From: an uncultured Bacteroidia bacterium
Lineage (GTDB): Bacteria > Bacteroidota > Bacteroidia > Bacteroidales > UBA932
Assembly (NCBI GenBank): GCA_902781705.1
Contig: CACZKE010000002.1
Location: 1-64,000 of the forward strand
DNA: 64,000 nt
Direction: 5' to 3'
A model generated the notes under the pieces. It ran no database searches. It worked only from the letters and a program-made list of their open reading frames with translations, and had not been told where the DNA came from. The position numbers and the translations under genes were made by a program. Below are positions 52,715-62,393 of this stretch, piece after piece. Numbering within the stretch: the first letter of the stretch is position 1; each line of letters opens with the position of its first letter.

Positions 52715-54985
52715 ATGAAAAGAATCGCCCTTCTGCTTTGTGGACTGACGGCGCTCGCCGCCTGCAACTCCCAAAAGCCCGTTTCCTACCAGGACAAGAC
52801 CCTTCCGCCCGAAGTGCGGGCGAAGGACCTGCTCTCCAAACTCTCCCTGGAGGAGAAGACCGCCCTGGTCCAATACAACTCCCCGGCCATCGAAAACCTG
52901 GGAATCAAGGCCTACAACTGGTGGAGCGAGGCTCTGCATGGGGTCGCCCGCAACGGGTCCGCCACCGTTTTCCCGCAGCCGATCGGCATGGCATCCTCGT
53001 TCGACGTGGAGAAACTCGAGCAGGTTTTCACCGTCGTTTCGGACGAAGCCCGCGTGAAGAACCGCCTGGCCGCCGAATCCGGCCAGGTCAAGCAGTATCA
53101 GGGACTTACTTTCTGGACCCCGAATATCAACATCTTCCGCGACCCGCGCTGGGGACGCGGCATGGAGACCTACGGCGAAGATCCGTACCTGATGGGTCAA
53201 CTGGGCATGGCGGTCGTCCGCGGCCTGCAGGGACCGGCGGATTCCCCGATCCGCAAAGCGCACGCCTGCGCCAAGCACTATGCCGTCCACTCCGGCCTGG
53301 AGTCCAACCGCCACCGTTTTGACGCGCAGGTTTCCGAACGGGATCTCCGCGAAACCTACCTTCCTGCCTTCAAGGACCTGGTGACCAAGGCCGACGTGCA
53401 GGAAGTGATGACGGCCTACAACCGCTTCCGGGGCGACCCTTGCGCCGCCTCCAAGTATCTGGTGCAGGACATCCTCCGCGGTGAGTGGGGCTACAAGGGC
53501 ATCGTCGTATCCGACTGCTGGGCCATTCCGAATTTCTACCAGAAAGGCGAGCATGAGATCGTGGCGACGGATGTGGAGGCCGCTGCGCTGGCGGTCGCCA
53601 ACGGCCTGGACGTGGAGTGCGGCTCCACGTTCGCCAAGATTCCCGAGGCGGTCGCTGCCGGCCTGCTGGACGAAGCGGACCTGGACCGGAACCTCCTCCG
53701 GGTGCTGACCGAGCGTTTCCGCCTCGGTGAGATGGACGGGGAATCTCCGTGGGACGGCCTGGACGCCTCCATCGTGGAAGGTCCGGAGCACCGCGCCCTG
53801 GCGCTGGACATGGCCCACGAATCGATGGTCCTGCTGCGCAACAACGGCATCCTCCCGCTCAAGGGAGACGAGAAGATCGCCCTGATCGGCCCGAATGCCG
53901 ATGACGCCGAAATGCAGTGGGGCAACTACAATCCCGTTCCCAAGACGACGGTCACGCTGCTGAATGCGATGCAGGAGCGTGTCCCCGCCCTGGTGTCCTT
54001 CCGCGGCTGCGGCATCCTGGATGCGCAGTTCATGCCGGAGCCCAAGGGCCGTTTCGCCGGCGTCCTGGACATGACGGACGAGCAGTTGGAGGCGATCGCG
54101 AAGCAGTATGCGATCGGCATCGACGATATCAAGGAATATGCCCATGACGAGCGGGAGCGCCGGAACGCCTTCCTGCCTGCGCTGGATGAGGCCGCGGTCC
54201 TGAAACAGCTTGAGGGCGTGGATGTCGTGGTTTTCGCCGGCGGTATTTCACCCCGCCTGGAAGGCGAGGAAATGCCGGTCCAGGTGCCCGGTTTCTCCGG
54301 CGGCGACCGGACCAGCATCGAACTTCCCGACGTGCAGCGCCGGCTGCTCAAGGCCTTGCACGAGGCGGGCAAGAAGGTCATCCTCGTGAACTTCTCGGGC
54401 AGCGCCATCGGCCTGGTCCCCGAGCAGGAAACCTGCGATGCCATCCTCCAGGCCTGGTATCCCGGTCAGGAAGGCGGTACCGCCATCGTGGACCTGCTCT
54501 TCGGTGACGTCAATCCTTCCGGCAAACTCCCGGTGACTTTCTATCAGAATGTCGACCAGCTTCCCGAGGTGGAGGATTATAACATGGAAGGCCACACCTA
54601 CCGGTACTTCCGGGGTGAACCGCTGTATCCGTTCGGCTATGGCCTCAGTTATACCACCTTCGCTTGCGGCGAGGCCAAGGTCAAAGGCAAGAAGATCGTC
54701 ATCCCTGTCACCAACACCGGTTCCCGCGAGGGAACGGAAGTGGTGCAACTCTATGTCCGGAAACCGGACGATGCCGCCGGTCCCGTCAAGACGCTCCGCG
54801 CCTTCCGCCGCGTGACCGTCCCGGCCGGGAAGACGGTGGAAGTCACCATTCCGTTGGACAAGGAGACGTTCCTCTGGTGGAGCGAGAAGGATCAGGACAT
54901 GGTCCCCGTGCATGGAAACTACGAGCTCCTGTACGGCTCCAGCTCCGCGGATTCCGCCCTGCAGAAGGTAACCTATAAGTTCTGA
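52715..54985 (+). CDS. GH3 beta-glycosidase (xylosidase-like)
   Basis: The product is 756 aa, a lipoprotein (LTALAAC). The GH3 N-terminal TIM barrel has WWSEALHGVARNG, TFWTPNINIFRDPRWGRGMETYGEDPYL (read in parts) and the nucleophile Asp in GIVVSDCWAI (about residue 268). A second alpha/beta domain and a C-terminal FN3-like domain (GEAKVKGKKIVIPVTNTGSREG) follow. WWSEALHG and the form of the nucleophile loop fit beta-xylosidase or arabinosidase members more than glucosidases. I start at 52715; the open frame before it covers the promoter. Confidence 0.9.
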   Translation: MKRIALLLCGLTALAACNSQKPVSYQDKTLPPEVRAKDLLSKLSLEEKTALVQYNSPAIENLGIKAYNWWSEALHGVARNGSATVFPQPIGMASSFDVEKLEQVFTVVSDEARVKNRLAAESGQVKQYQGLTFWTPNINIFRDPRWGRGMETYGEDPYLMGQLGMAVVRGLQGPADSPIRKAHACAKHYAVHSGLESNRHRFDAQVSERDLRETYLPAFKDLVTKADVQEVMTAYNRFRGDPCAASKYLVQDILRGEWGYKGIVVSDCWAIPNFYQKGEHEIVATDVEAAALAVANGLDVECGSTFAKIPEAVAAGLLDEADLDRNLLRVLTERFRLGEMDGESPWDGLDASIVEGPEHRALALDMAHESMVLLRNNGILPLKGDEKIALIGPNADDAEMQWGNYNPVPKTTVTLLNAMQERVPALVSFRGCGILDAQFMPEPKGRFAGVLDMTDEQLEAIAKQYAIGIDDIKEYAHDERERRNAFLPALDEAAVLKQLEGVDVVVFAGGISPRLEGEEMPVQVPGFSGGDRTSIELPDVQRRLLKALHEAGKKVILVNFSGSAIGLVPEQETCDAILQAWYPGQEGGTAIVDLLFGDVNPSGKLPVTFYQNVDQLPEVEDYNMEGHTYRYFRGEPLYPFGYGLSYTTFACGEAKVKGKKIVIPVTNTGSREGTEVVQLYVRKPDDAAGPVKTLRAFRRVTVPAGKTVEVTIPLDKETFLWWSEKDQDMVPVHGNYELLYGSSSADSALQKVTYKF

Positions 54986-54988
54986 TCC

Positions 54989-57052
54989 ATGAAGACTTAT
55001 GCTTGGATGGCGGCCCTTTGTGTGGCCGCCATTTCCTGTGGAGGCGCAGACGTTCCGCAGGATTTGACGGCCGGTTTTATCGGCAATCCCTATATGCCCC
55101 TCTGGGAACACGTTCCGGACGGGGAGCCCCGCGTGTTCGAGGATCCGGACAATCCCGGCCATTACCGCGTGTACGTGACCGGTTCGCACGACACGCGTGT
55201 CGAGAGTTATTGTGGGCAGGACGACCGGCAGTGGTCGGCCCCGGTGGAGGACCTTTCCGCCTGGCGGGACGAAGGCCCGGTATTCACGTACCGGGAGAAT
55301 GACCGCTGGAGCACGATTTTCGCCCCGGACCTCGTGGAGGTGAACCGCCGGGACGACGGCACCCGCAAGTATTACCTGTATCCGCACGCCCTGATGCATA
55401 CGCCGATGGTGTGCGTGGGCGACCGTCCCGACGGACCGTTTACGGTCCTGAACGTGCAGGACGGGCAGCTTGCGCCCGGCAGCACGATGGGCTTCGACCC
55501 GGGCGTCTTGATCGAATCGGTGGACGATCCCTCCGATCCGGATTATGCCATCGGCTTCCGGGCCTACGGCGCCTGGGGTATCCAGCGGGCCAGTGCGACG
55601 GAACTGGATCAGAATACGATGTTTACGCCCCGCTACGGGACCCCGGACTACCCGTTCTGGGTTCCGTCGATGATCACGTCCTATCTGGCGAAACTTCCGA
55701 AGGGGCAGCCCGTGGCTGAAAACATGAAGCAGCACGTCCAGTGGGCCGGCATCCGGGAGGGCGAGAAAATCGAATTCCCGGCCGTGGCGGAAGGGGAGGA
55801 CCTGGACGGTTTCCAGTTCTATGAGGCCTCCTCGTTCCGGAAGATCGGGAACAAGTACATCTACCTGTACAGCGGCTTCTCCGGGCAGGAATATGGTCTG
55901 TCCCAAAGCAATGCGACGCTGCGGTATGCATATGCCGATACACCGCGCGGGCCCTGGAAGAGCGGCGGCGTCCTGGTGGACGCCCGCGGCCCGGTCCTCT
56001 CCCGCGACGGCTCCGCGCTGGAAACCCATTTCGGTGACAACAATACCCATGGCTCGCTGGCGGAGATCAATGGGCAGTGGTATGTTTTCTACCACCGCGC
56101 CCCGCGCGGATTCGGTTACGCCCGTCAGGCGATGGTGGCTCCGGTCGCTGTCCAGGCCGATGTAAAACCGGTCTCCGAAGGCGGTGTGGTGCGGATTACC
56201 GCATACGATCCGTACAAGGGTGCCTTCACGGTTAAGGCCTCTGACGGTTCCGAGTACCGTGGCGCGGAAGTGACTTCCGAGGGCTTCTTTATTTACGGCC
56301 TGCCGCCGTACCGCTACTATTCCGCGGGGTATGCCTGCTATCTCTCCAACCCGAATTCGATTCAGGATGGCTGGGATGTCTGGGACAACCGGATGGACAT
56401 TACAGGCGTCAAGGCCGGAGACATCCTGGGGTACAAGTACATCGGTTTCGGAGGTCTGCCCGAAGGCGCACCCGGCCTGCCGGCGTTCGAGGGCGTGCGT
56501 CCGGGCAACGGGACGGTGTTCAATCTCTTCCTGGCAGCGCGTTCCCCCCAGGCTTTCAAAGTGGGCGTCTGGATCGACGGCCCCTGGGAGGGCGGCGCCT
56601 GGAACGGCAGGAAGGTCGGCGAAGTGACGGTTCCCGCCGGCGCTTCCGCCGATGTTACGAAGTATACGGTTTCCTTGGGTGATGCCGTGGATGGCTTATC
56701 CGGAAAGCACGCCCTGTTCCTGGTGGCCGAGGGTCCTTCCGGGGAACTCCTGTGTGACATCATGGGCTTCGGCTTCACCAAGAAGGGCCAGAAGATGGAA
56801 TTCCCCGTCCCGCCCGCTGTGAGGATCCTCGTCGACGGCAATACGCTGCAAATGCCCGCGCACCCCGTCTGGGCCACGGAAGAAAACGGCCTCATGGACA
56901 ATTCCACCTACGAAGTGAAACTCCCCGCCGGCGTCACCGGTGGCACCATTTCGGTCGATGCCCCCGACAATGTCGATGTGGACATCGATGCCGAGGCTTT
57001 GATCGTCCGCTGCACCTACCGGGGAAAGACCAAGTCATTCATCCTGCGATAA
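54989..57052 (+). CDS. GH43-like glycosidase lipoprotein
   Basis: The product is 687 aa with a lipoprotein signal (CVAAISC). The first about 390 residues look like a five-blade propeller of the GH43 clan: NPYMPLWEHVPDGEPRVFEDP, STIFAPDLVEV, FQFYEASSFRKIGNKYIYLYSG and FGDNNTHGSLAEINGQWYVFYHR. A beta-rich C-terminal part (about 400-687), possibly carbohydrate-binding, follows. Arabinosidase or xylosidase activity is likely but the subfamily is not clear. It lies 3 nt after GH3 and 10 nt before GH2. Confidence 0.75.
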   Translation: MKTYAWMAALCVAAISCGGADVPQDLTAGFIGNPYMPLWEHVPDGEPRVFEDPDNPGHYRVYVTGSHDTRVESYCGQDDRQWSAPVEDLSAWRDEGPVFTYRENDRWSTIFAPDLVEVNRRDDGTRKYYLYPHALMHTPMVCVGDRPDGPFTVLNVQDGQLAPGSTMGFDPGVLIESVDDPSDPDYAIGFRAYGAWGIQRASATELDQNTMFTPRYGTPDYPFWVPSMITSYLAKLPKGQPVAENMKQHVQWAGIREGEKIEFPAVAEGEDLDGFQFYEASSFRKIGNKYIYLYSGFSGQEYGLSQSNATLRYAYADTPRGPWKSGGVLVDARGPVLSRDGSALETHFGDNNTHGSLAEINGQWYVFYHRAPRGFGYARQAMVAPVAVQADVKPVSEGGVVRITAYDPYKGAFTVKASDGSEYRGAEVTSEGFFIYGLPPYRYYSAGYACYLSNPNSIQDGWDVWDNRMDITGVKAGDILGYKYIGFGGLPEGAPGLPAFEGVRPGNGTVFNLFLAARSPQAFKVGVWIDGPWEGGAWNGRKVGEVTVPAGASADVTKYTVSLGDAVDGLSGKHALFLVAEGPSGELLCDIMGFGFTKKGQKMEFPVPPAVRILVDGNTLQMPAHPVWATEENGLMDNSTYEVKLPAGVTGGTISVDAPDNVDVDIDAEALIVRCTYRGKTKSFILR

Positions 57053-57062
57053 CCGACCCGAC

Positions 57063-60000
57063 ATGAAAAAGTTCCTCTCATTCATCTTGTGTTCCGCCTG
57101 CTGTCTTGCCGCGGCAGCGCAGGGTCATAAACTGCTTCCGGACGGTTTCCCGGACCTGGCGTATTATGTGGACAACCTGGAAGTCTATGAGGTCGGACAG
57201 GAGGATGGAAGGGCGTATCATATCCCGGAAGAGCACCTTTCCCTGAACGGGACCTGGCATTTCAGTTATTACGATACGCCGCTGGATGTTCCCCATGACT
57301 TTTTCAAGCCATCATACAACGACCGGAAATGGGGGCGCATCGAAGTCCCCTCCAACTGGGAGATGCAGGGATACGGCCAGGCCTTGTTCCGGAACATTAC
57401 GACGCCGTATCCCCTTCGCCTGTCCGGCAATGACGATCCTTTTGCCGTGGAGGTACCCTTTACTCCTATGGACTACAACCCCACCGGTGCCTATCGGACG
57501 TCTTTCGACGTGCCTCGGGGTTGGAAAGGAAAAGAGGTTTTCCTCCGTTTCGAGAAAGTGGCGTCGGCCAGTTTCGTCTGGGTGAACGGTACGCTCGTGG
57601 GGTATAACGAGGGAGCGCAGGAACCGTCCGAGTACGATGTGACCGCCTATGTGAAGCCCGGGAAAAACCAATTGGCGGTGCTGGTTCTCAAATACTGCGA
57701 CGGCTATTACCTGGAGAGCCAGGATTACTGGCGCCTGGCCGGTATCTTTGACGACGTGACGGTGTACGCCACGCCCCAGGCCAGGATCTGGGACTGGCAG
57801 GTTGTGACAGACTTCGGCCCGGATTACGGGGACAGCGACCTTTCCGTGGATGTCGATATGCGCAGCTATGCGGCCGGAGCCGGAAGTTATCGGCTGGAGG
57901 CGGCCGTGTCCCGGGAGGGAAAGGCCGTCGCCCGGATGGCCCCGGTCTCTTTCACGGTTGCGGCCGAGGCTTCCAAGCGGGTCTCTTTCCGCGAAAAAGT
58001 CATCGCTCCGCTGAAATGGAGTTCGGAAACGCCCGACCTGTATGACCTGACCCTGACCCTGAAGGATGCGGACGGTCGGACCGTGGATACGGTCACCAAG
58101 AAGATCGGCTTCAAGAAGACGGAGATCCGGGACGGTGTGTTCTACCTGAATGGCCAGCCCCTGAAAGTGAGTGCCCAGTGCTCCCACATGCAGCATCCCG
58201 AGCTGGGGCACCGGATGACGGAGGATGTGGTCCGGAGGGACATGGAGATCCTCAAGCGGTTCAATTTCAATGGAGTCCGTACTTCCCACTATCCACCGGT
58301 AAACAAGTATCTGGAGTTGGCGGACGAATATGGCCTGTACATCATCGACGAGACCGGGGATGAATCCCATGCGACGGAATTCGTGAGCGACATGCCCGGG
58401 TTTGCCCCGATGTACCGGGAACGGGTGCGGCGCATGGTCCTTCGGGATCGCAACCATGCCTGCGTCCTTTTCTGGAGCGCCGGTAACGAGAGCGGCGAAG
58501 GACCCAACATTACGGAGGTGGTCCGGGAAGGCAAGCGTCTGGATCCCACGCGTTTCTGGATGTATGGCGGCAACGCGCGGGTCCATCCGGCCGAGGATAT
58601 CATCGGTCCACGCTATCCTGCACCTTTGGAGCATGAGATCAGCTGCGGGATCGACTCTTCCGACATGCGTCCCTCTTTCATGGACGAATACCTCTCCGTC
58701 GCCGGCAACGGTGGCGGAGGCATGGATGACTATTGGAACGAGATCTATGCCCACCCCAGGCTTATGGGCGGTGCCATCTGGGATTTCGTGAGCGTGGGCG
58801 TGACCGAGCCTGTCCGGGCCTTGGAGGACCGTTCTCCAGCCCATACCCCGGCCCATGTCATGGGACGGGCGAAACTTGTCAAGGGGCCTTCCGGGCAGGC
58901 TCTTGACCTGTACCGGCAGGACCAGTGGGTGCAGGTGTACCGGTCCGATGCCGTGGAAATCGACGGCGACCGGCTTACCCTTACCCTGGATGTGTTTCCT
59001 CGGAAGTTCAACCGCAGCGGCGGCTACCTGATTACCAAGGGCGCGCACCAGTACGGCCTGCGCCAGCACCGGGACAACCTGGAATTCTATATCGACACCG
59101 GAAAGACCACGATCCTTTCCGCTCCGCTTCCTTCCGACTGGGAAGGCCGGTGGCACCAGGTTGCGGCCGTCTATGACGGGACTGTCATGAAACTTTTCAT
59201 AGACGGGAAGGAAATCGCCTCCCAGGGCGCCAGTGGCCGGATCCGGAACCTTCCGCTGTCCGTCTGCATCGGCCGGAATGAGGAAATCGGCGGTCAGGAG
59301 ACCAACGAGTATATCTGCGACGCCCTCATCGACAATGTGGGGATCTTTGCCGATGCCGTCCTGCCTTCCGAGGGCTTCGATCCCGCTCGGGCGGCGCTCT
59401 GGTTGGATTTCGAGAAGGAAACGGACGAAGGAACCTTCTGGTCCTACGGCGTCGGCGCCCGCACATACGGCAGCGTCTGGCCGGACCGGACCCCTCAGCC
59501 GGAGATGTGGCAGATGAAAAAAAGCACCCAGCCGCTGAAGTTCACGCTGCTGGACATGGACGGGAACGTAGAGGTCTGGAACCGGAATCATTTTCTGGAG
59601 GCTTCCTATTACAAGGTCATCTGGAAACTGCTCGCCGATGGTGACATCCTGGCGGAAGGGGAACTTCCCGTATCGGTCGCACCGCTTTCGCGGGGACGCA
59701 TCCATGTACCTTTTGAGAAGCCTCGCATCGAGCCTGGGAAGGAGTACCGGCTGGAAATGGATGCCGTCCTCCGCAACGATGAGATCTGGGCGCCGGCCGG
59801 CTACGAGGTTGCCTGGGACCAGTTCGATCTCACCGCCTGGAATGAGCCTGCGGAAGTCGCTCCCGTTTCGGGAAAAGTGACGCTCCGGCAGGAAGGAAGC
59901 TTGCTGTGCGCTTACGGCGAAAGGTTCCGCTACGGCTTCGATTCCGTGACGGGAACGCTGGTTTCCGTAAAGTATGACGGACGGGAGATGCTTACCCGGC

Positions 60001-60833
60001 CCCTGGATCTCAATGTCTGGCGGGCACCGCTTTCCAACGAACTGGACGGCTGGAACAGTTGGGGCGCCGGAAGAGTCCCTGCGGAAGGTTATGGCAGTAT
60101 CGGCCATGGAAACGTCCTGGCCGGTCATTATTATGCCGCCTTCCTGGACCGTTGCTCGACGGTCCCTGTATCCGTCCTGCCCCGCGAGGTGGGGGATGCC
60201 GTTGTCATTGACGTGCGGAATCTGGTCCTTCTGGGGAACGGTGTGTCCCGCCAGCTGGATACCTATATCTTCGGAAAGTTATATTCGGGTTTCGAGCAGG
60301 TGATCCGGTATCGGATCGACGGGAGCGGCGTCCTGACGATGGAGCATTCCATCCGTCCGCAGGGGACGATGCCGGCCTGGCTGCCCCGTATCGGGGTTAC
60401 GATGGGCCTGAAAGGTTCCCTGTCGATGGTCTCCTGGTATGGGCGCGGTCCCGAAGCCAACTATCCCGACCGCAAGACCGGCTATCGGATGGGCGTTTAT
60501 GAAAAGACCGTGGAGGATATGTACGAACCTTACCTGATTCCGCAGGACTATGGCCTCCGGACAGATATCCGCTGGGTTCGGTTTGCCGATGGTGCCGGTC
60601 AGGGCGTCGAGTTCCGGATGAATGAGCCTTTCGCCTTCAATGCCTATCCTTTCACGACCGACAATCTGACCAAGGCGGTGTATCCCTATCAGTTGCAGCG
60701 TTCCGGCGACATCACCGTGAACCTGGATTATGCCACCAGCGGTGTGGGCTGCACGGCCCGGGGCATCTTTCCTTCCTACCGAGTGTATCCCGGATTGTAT
60801 GAAAGAGTGTTGACAATCAGACCGATACGATGA
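57063..60833 (+). CDS. GH2 beta-galactosidase-type enzyme with an inserted LamG-like domain
   Basis: The product is 1256 aa with a signal peptide. The jelly-roll domain (NGTWHFSYYDTPLDVP, VPSNWEMQGYG), immunoglobulin-like domains and a TIM barrel follow LacZ order. The acid/base is Glu476 in WSAGNESGEG and the nucleophile Glu542 in SFMDEYLSVAGNG. A concanavalin/LamG-like sandwich (about residues 577-800, including WHQVAAVYDGTVMKLFIDGKE) is inserted after GGAIWDFVS, before SVWPDRTPQPEMWQ, where LacZ resumes. The C-terminal beta-sandwich (bgal small chain) is complete. The insert may bind the polymer substrate. Confidence 0.9.
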   Translation: MKKFLSFILCSACCLAAAAQGHKLLPDGFPDLAYYVDNLEVYEVGQEDGRAYHIPEEHLSLNGTWHFSYYDTPLDVPHDFFKPSYNDRKWGRIEVPSNWEMQGYGQALFRNITTPYPLRLSGNDDPFAVEVPFTPMDYNPTGAYRTSFDVPRGWKGKEVFLRFEKVASASFVWVNGTLVGYNEGAQEPSEYDVTAYVKPGKNQLAVLVLKYCDGYYLESQDYWRLAGIFDDVTVYATPQARIWDWQVVTDFGPDYGDSDLSVDVDMRSYAAGAGSYRLEAAVSREGKAVARMAPVSFTVAAEASKRVSFREKVIAPLKWSSETPDLYDLTLTLKDADGRTVDTVTKKIGFKKTEIRDGVFYLNGQPLKVSAQCSHMQHPELGHRMTEDVVRRDMEILKRFNFNGVRTSHYPPVNKYLELADEYGLYIIDETGDESHATEFVSDMPGFAPMYRERVRRMVLRDRNHACVLFWSAGNESGEGPNITEVVREGKRLDPTRFWMYGGNARVHPAEDIIGPRYPAPLEHEISCGIDSSDMRPSFMDEYLSVAGNGGGGMDDYWNEIYAHPRLMGGAIWDFVSVGVTEPVRALEDRSPAHTPAHVMGRAKLVKGPSGQALDLYRQDQWVQVYRSDAVEIDGDRLTLTLDVFPRKFNRSGGYLITKGAHQYGLRQHRDNLEFYIDTGKTTILSAPLPSDWEGRWHQVAAVYDGTVMKLFIDGKEIASQGASGRIRNLPLSVCIGRNEEIGGQETNEYICDALIDNVGIFADAVLPSEGFDPARAALWLDFEKETDEGTFWSYGVGARTYGSVWPDRTPQPEMWQMKKSTQPLKFTLLDMDGNVEVWNRNHFLEASYYKVIWKLLADGDILAEGELPVSVAPLSRGRIHVPFEKPRIEPGKEYRLEMDAVLRNDEIWAPAGYEVAWDQFDLTAWNEPAEVAPVSGKVTLRQEGSLLCAYGERFRYGFDSVTGTLVSVKYDGREMLTRPLDLNVWRAPLSNELDGWNSWGAGRVPAEGYGSIGHGNVLAGHYYAAFLDRCSTVPVSVLPREVGDAVVIDVRNLVLLGNGVSRQLDTYIFGKLYSGFEQVIRYRIDGSGVLTMEHSIRPQGTMPAWLPRIGVTMGLKGSLSMVSWYGRGPEANYPDRKTGYRMGVYEKTVEDMYEPYLIPQDYGLRTDIRWVRFADGAGQGVEFRMNEPFAFNAYPFTTDNLTKAVYPYQLQRSGDITVNLDYATSGVGCTARGIFPSYRVYPGLYERVLTIRPIR

Positions 60834-62239
60834 GAAAGATTATTGTTTGGGCGAGTTCTGTCCTCCTGTTCACCTTCTGCCAGACGCCCCGGATGGAATG
60901 GGTTTCGAGTACTTTCGACCATCCCTGGCAGGTGATGGAGGCCGCTGCTGCCGATGAGACGACCGATGCCACCGTTGTAGTGGACCTTTCTGCCGTGAAT
61001 CAGGCGGTCGAAGGCTTTGGTACCTGTTTCAATGAGTTGGGATGGACCTCGTTGTCGGAGCTTTCCGAGGAAGACCGCGCGGCAATCCTCGAGGATCTGT
61101 TCACGCCCGCGGGCATGAACCTGACGATGGCCCGGATGCCGCTGGGCGCCAACGACTTCAGCGTGGACTTTTACTCCCACGACGAGGTCCCCGGCGACCT
61201 GGCGCTGGAGCACTTTTCCATCGACCGGGACCGGCAGATGCTGATCCCGTTCATCCGGGCGGCGAAGGCAGTGAATCCTTCCCTTCGGATTTGGGCATCG
61301 CCCTGGTGCCCGCCGTCGTGGATGAAGGTGAGCGGGCACTATGCCTCCCGCTCTGCCCCGTTCAACGGGCTTCCGCTGGATAAGCAGGTCCCTGAAGGAG
61401 TCGATGCGTTCATCCTGGAACCGGCTTACCTGCAGGCGTATGCGCGGTATTTCGGAAAGTTCATCGATGCGTACAAGGCCGAGGGCATCGACATTTTCAT
61501 GGTGATGCCGCAGAACGAGCCTAACTCGGACCAGGTGTTCCCGTCCTGCACCTGGACCCCGGAAGGCTTGGTCGCGTTCCTGAAGTACCTGGAGCCGGAA
61601 ATGGCCTCCCGGGACGTTGAGGTTTATCTGGGGACGATGGAACGGGCCGATCCGGACCTCTGGGACCGCATCCTCACCGATCCGGAGGTGGGACCGTCCA
61701 TCAAGGGAATGGGCTTTCAGTGGGCCGGAAAGGATGCGCTCCCGGAACTCCACCGCCGGCATCCTTCGCTGCCTTGCTACCAGACCGAACAGGAATGCGG
61801 CGACGGCCGCAACGACTGGCGCGGCGCGATGCACAGCTGGGACCTGATGAAGCACTACTTCGGGAACGGTGTCCAGAGCTATTTCTATTGGAATACGTCA
61901 CTGCTGGACGGCGGCATCAGCACTTGGATGTGGCGTCAGAACTCGCTGGTAGTCGTGGACAAGGAAAAGGGGACTTATCGCTACTCACCTGAGTATTATG
62001 TACTTAAACACGCCAGCCACTTCGTCCAGCCCGGCGCCCGCGTCCTTACCCTGGGCGGCACCTATGCCGATGCCCTGGGCTTCCTGAACCCCGACGGCCG
62101 CACCGTCCTGCTCCTGGCGAATCAGGGGGATGCCCCGCAGAGCATCTCCATCGACGGTCTCCCGGGCCGCCGGGGCTGCCTGGGCCGTCCGCTTTCCGTG
62201 ACCCTTCCTGCCGGATCGCTCAATACGTTGGTGATATAG
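60830..62239 (+). CDS. GH30 glycosidase
   Basis: The product is 469 aa with an N-terminal membrane or lipoprotein-like signal (LLFTFCQ). The GH30 barrel has GFGTCFNELGWTSL at the start, the acid/base Glu230 in MPQNEPNSD and the nucleophile Glu320 in YQTEQECGDG, with a small beta domain at the end. Family members cleave glucosylceramide, beta-1,6-glucan, fucose or xylan backbones; the sequence alone does not choose. The start overlaps the GH2 stop (ATGA), ending this enzyme run. Confidence 0.88.
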   Translation: MRKIIVWASSVLLFTFCQTPRMEWVSSTFDHPWQVMEAAAADETTDATVVVDLSAVNQAVEGFGTCFNELGWTSLSELSEEDRAAILEDLFTPAGMNLTMARMPLGANDFSVDFYSHDEVPGDLALEHFSIDRDRQMLIPFIRAAKAVNPSLRIWASPWCPPSWMKVSGHYASRSAPFNGLPLDKQVPEGVDAFILEPAYLQAYARYFGKFIDAYKAEGIDIFMVMPQNEPNSDQVFPSCTWTPEGLVAFLKYLEPEMASRDVEVYLGTMERADPDLWDRILTDPEVGPSIKGMGFQWAGKDALPELHRRHPSLPCYQTEQECGDGRNDWRGAMHSWDLMKHYFGNGVQSYFYWNTSLLDGGISTWMWRQNSLVVVDKEKGTYRYSPEYYVLKHASHFVQPGARVLTLGGTYADALGFLNPDGRTVLLLANQGDAPQSISIDGLPGRRGCLGRPLSVTLPAGSLNTLVI

Positions 62240-62276
62240 TTTCGCTCGCTTCCGGACCTTTCCGAAGAGGCTAAGT

Positions 62277-62363
62277 GCTCGTCCCGGTCCAAAACCTGGA
62301 CCGGGACGAGCGTTTAAGGGGTGTTTTTGCTTGTCCCGGTCCATCGAATGGACCGGGACAAGC
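62277..62363. repeat. Two related long hairpins after GH30
   Basis: Hairpin 1: GCTCGTCCCGGTCCA (62277-62291) with its complement at 62297-62311. Hairpin 2: GCTTGTCCCGGTCCAT (62329-62344) with its complement at 62348-62363. The C to T difference in the left arm is matched by G to A in the right arm. They lie between convergent genes and may also terminate transcription; a T-run (tttttg) follows the first. Confidence 0.88.
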
Positions 62364-62393
62364 ACCAGGATCGGTGACAGTACGGACAACCGG

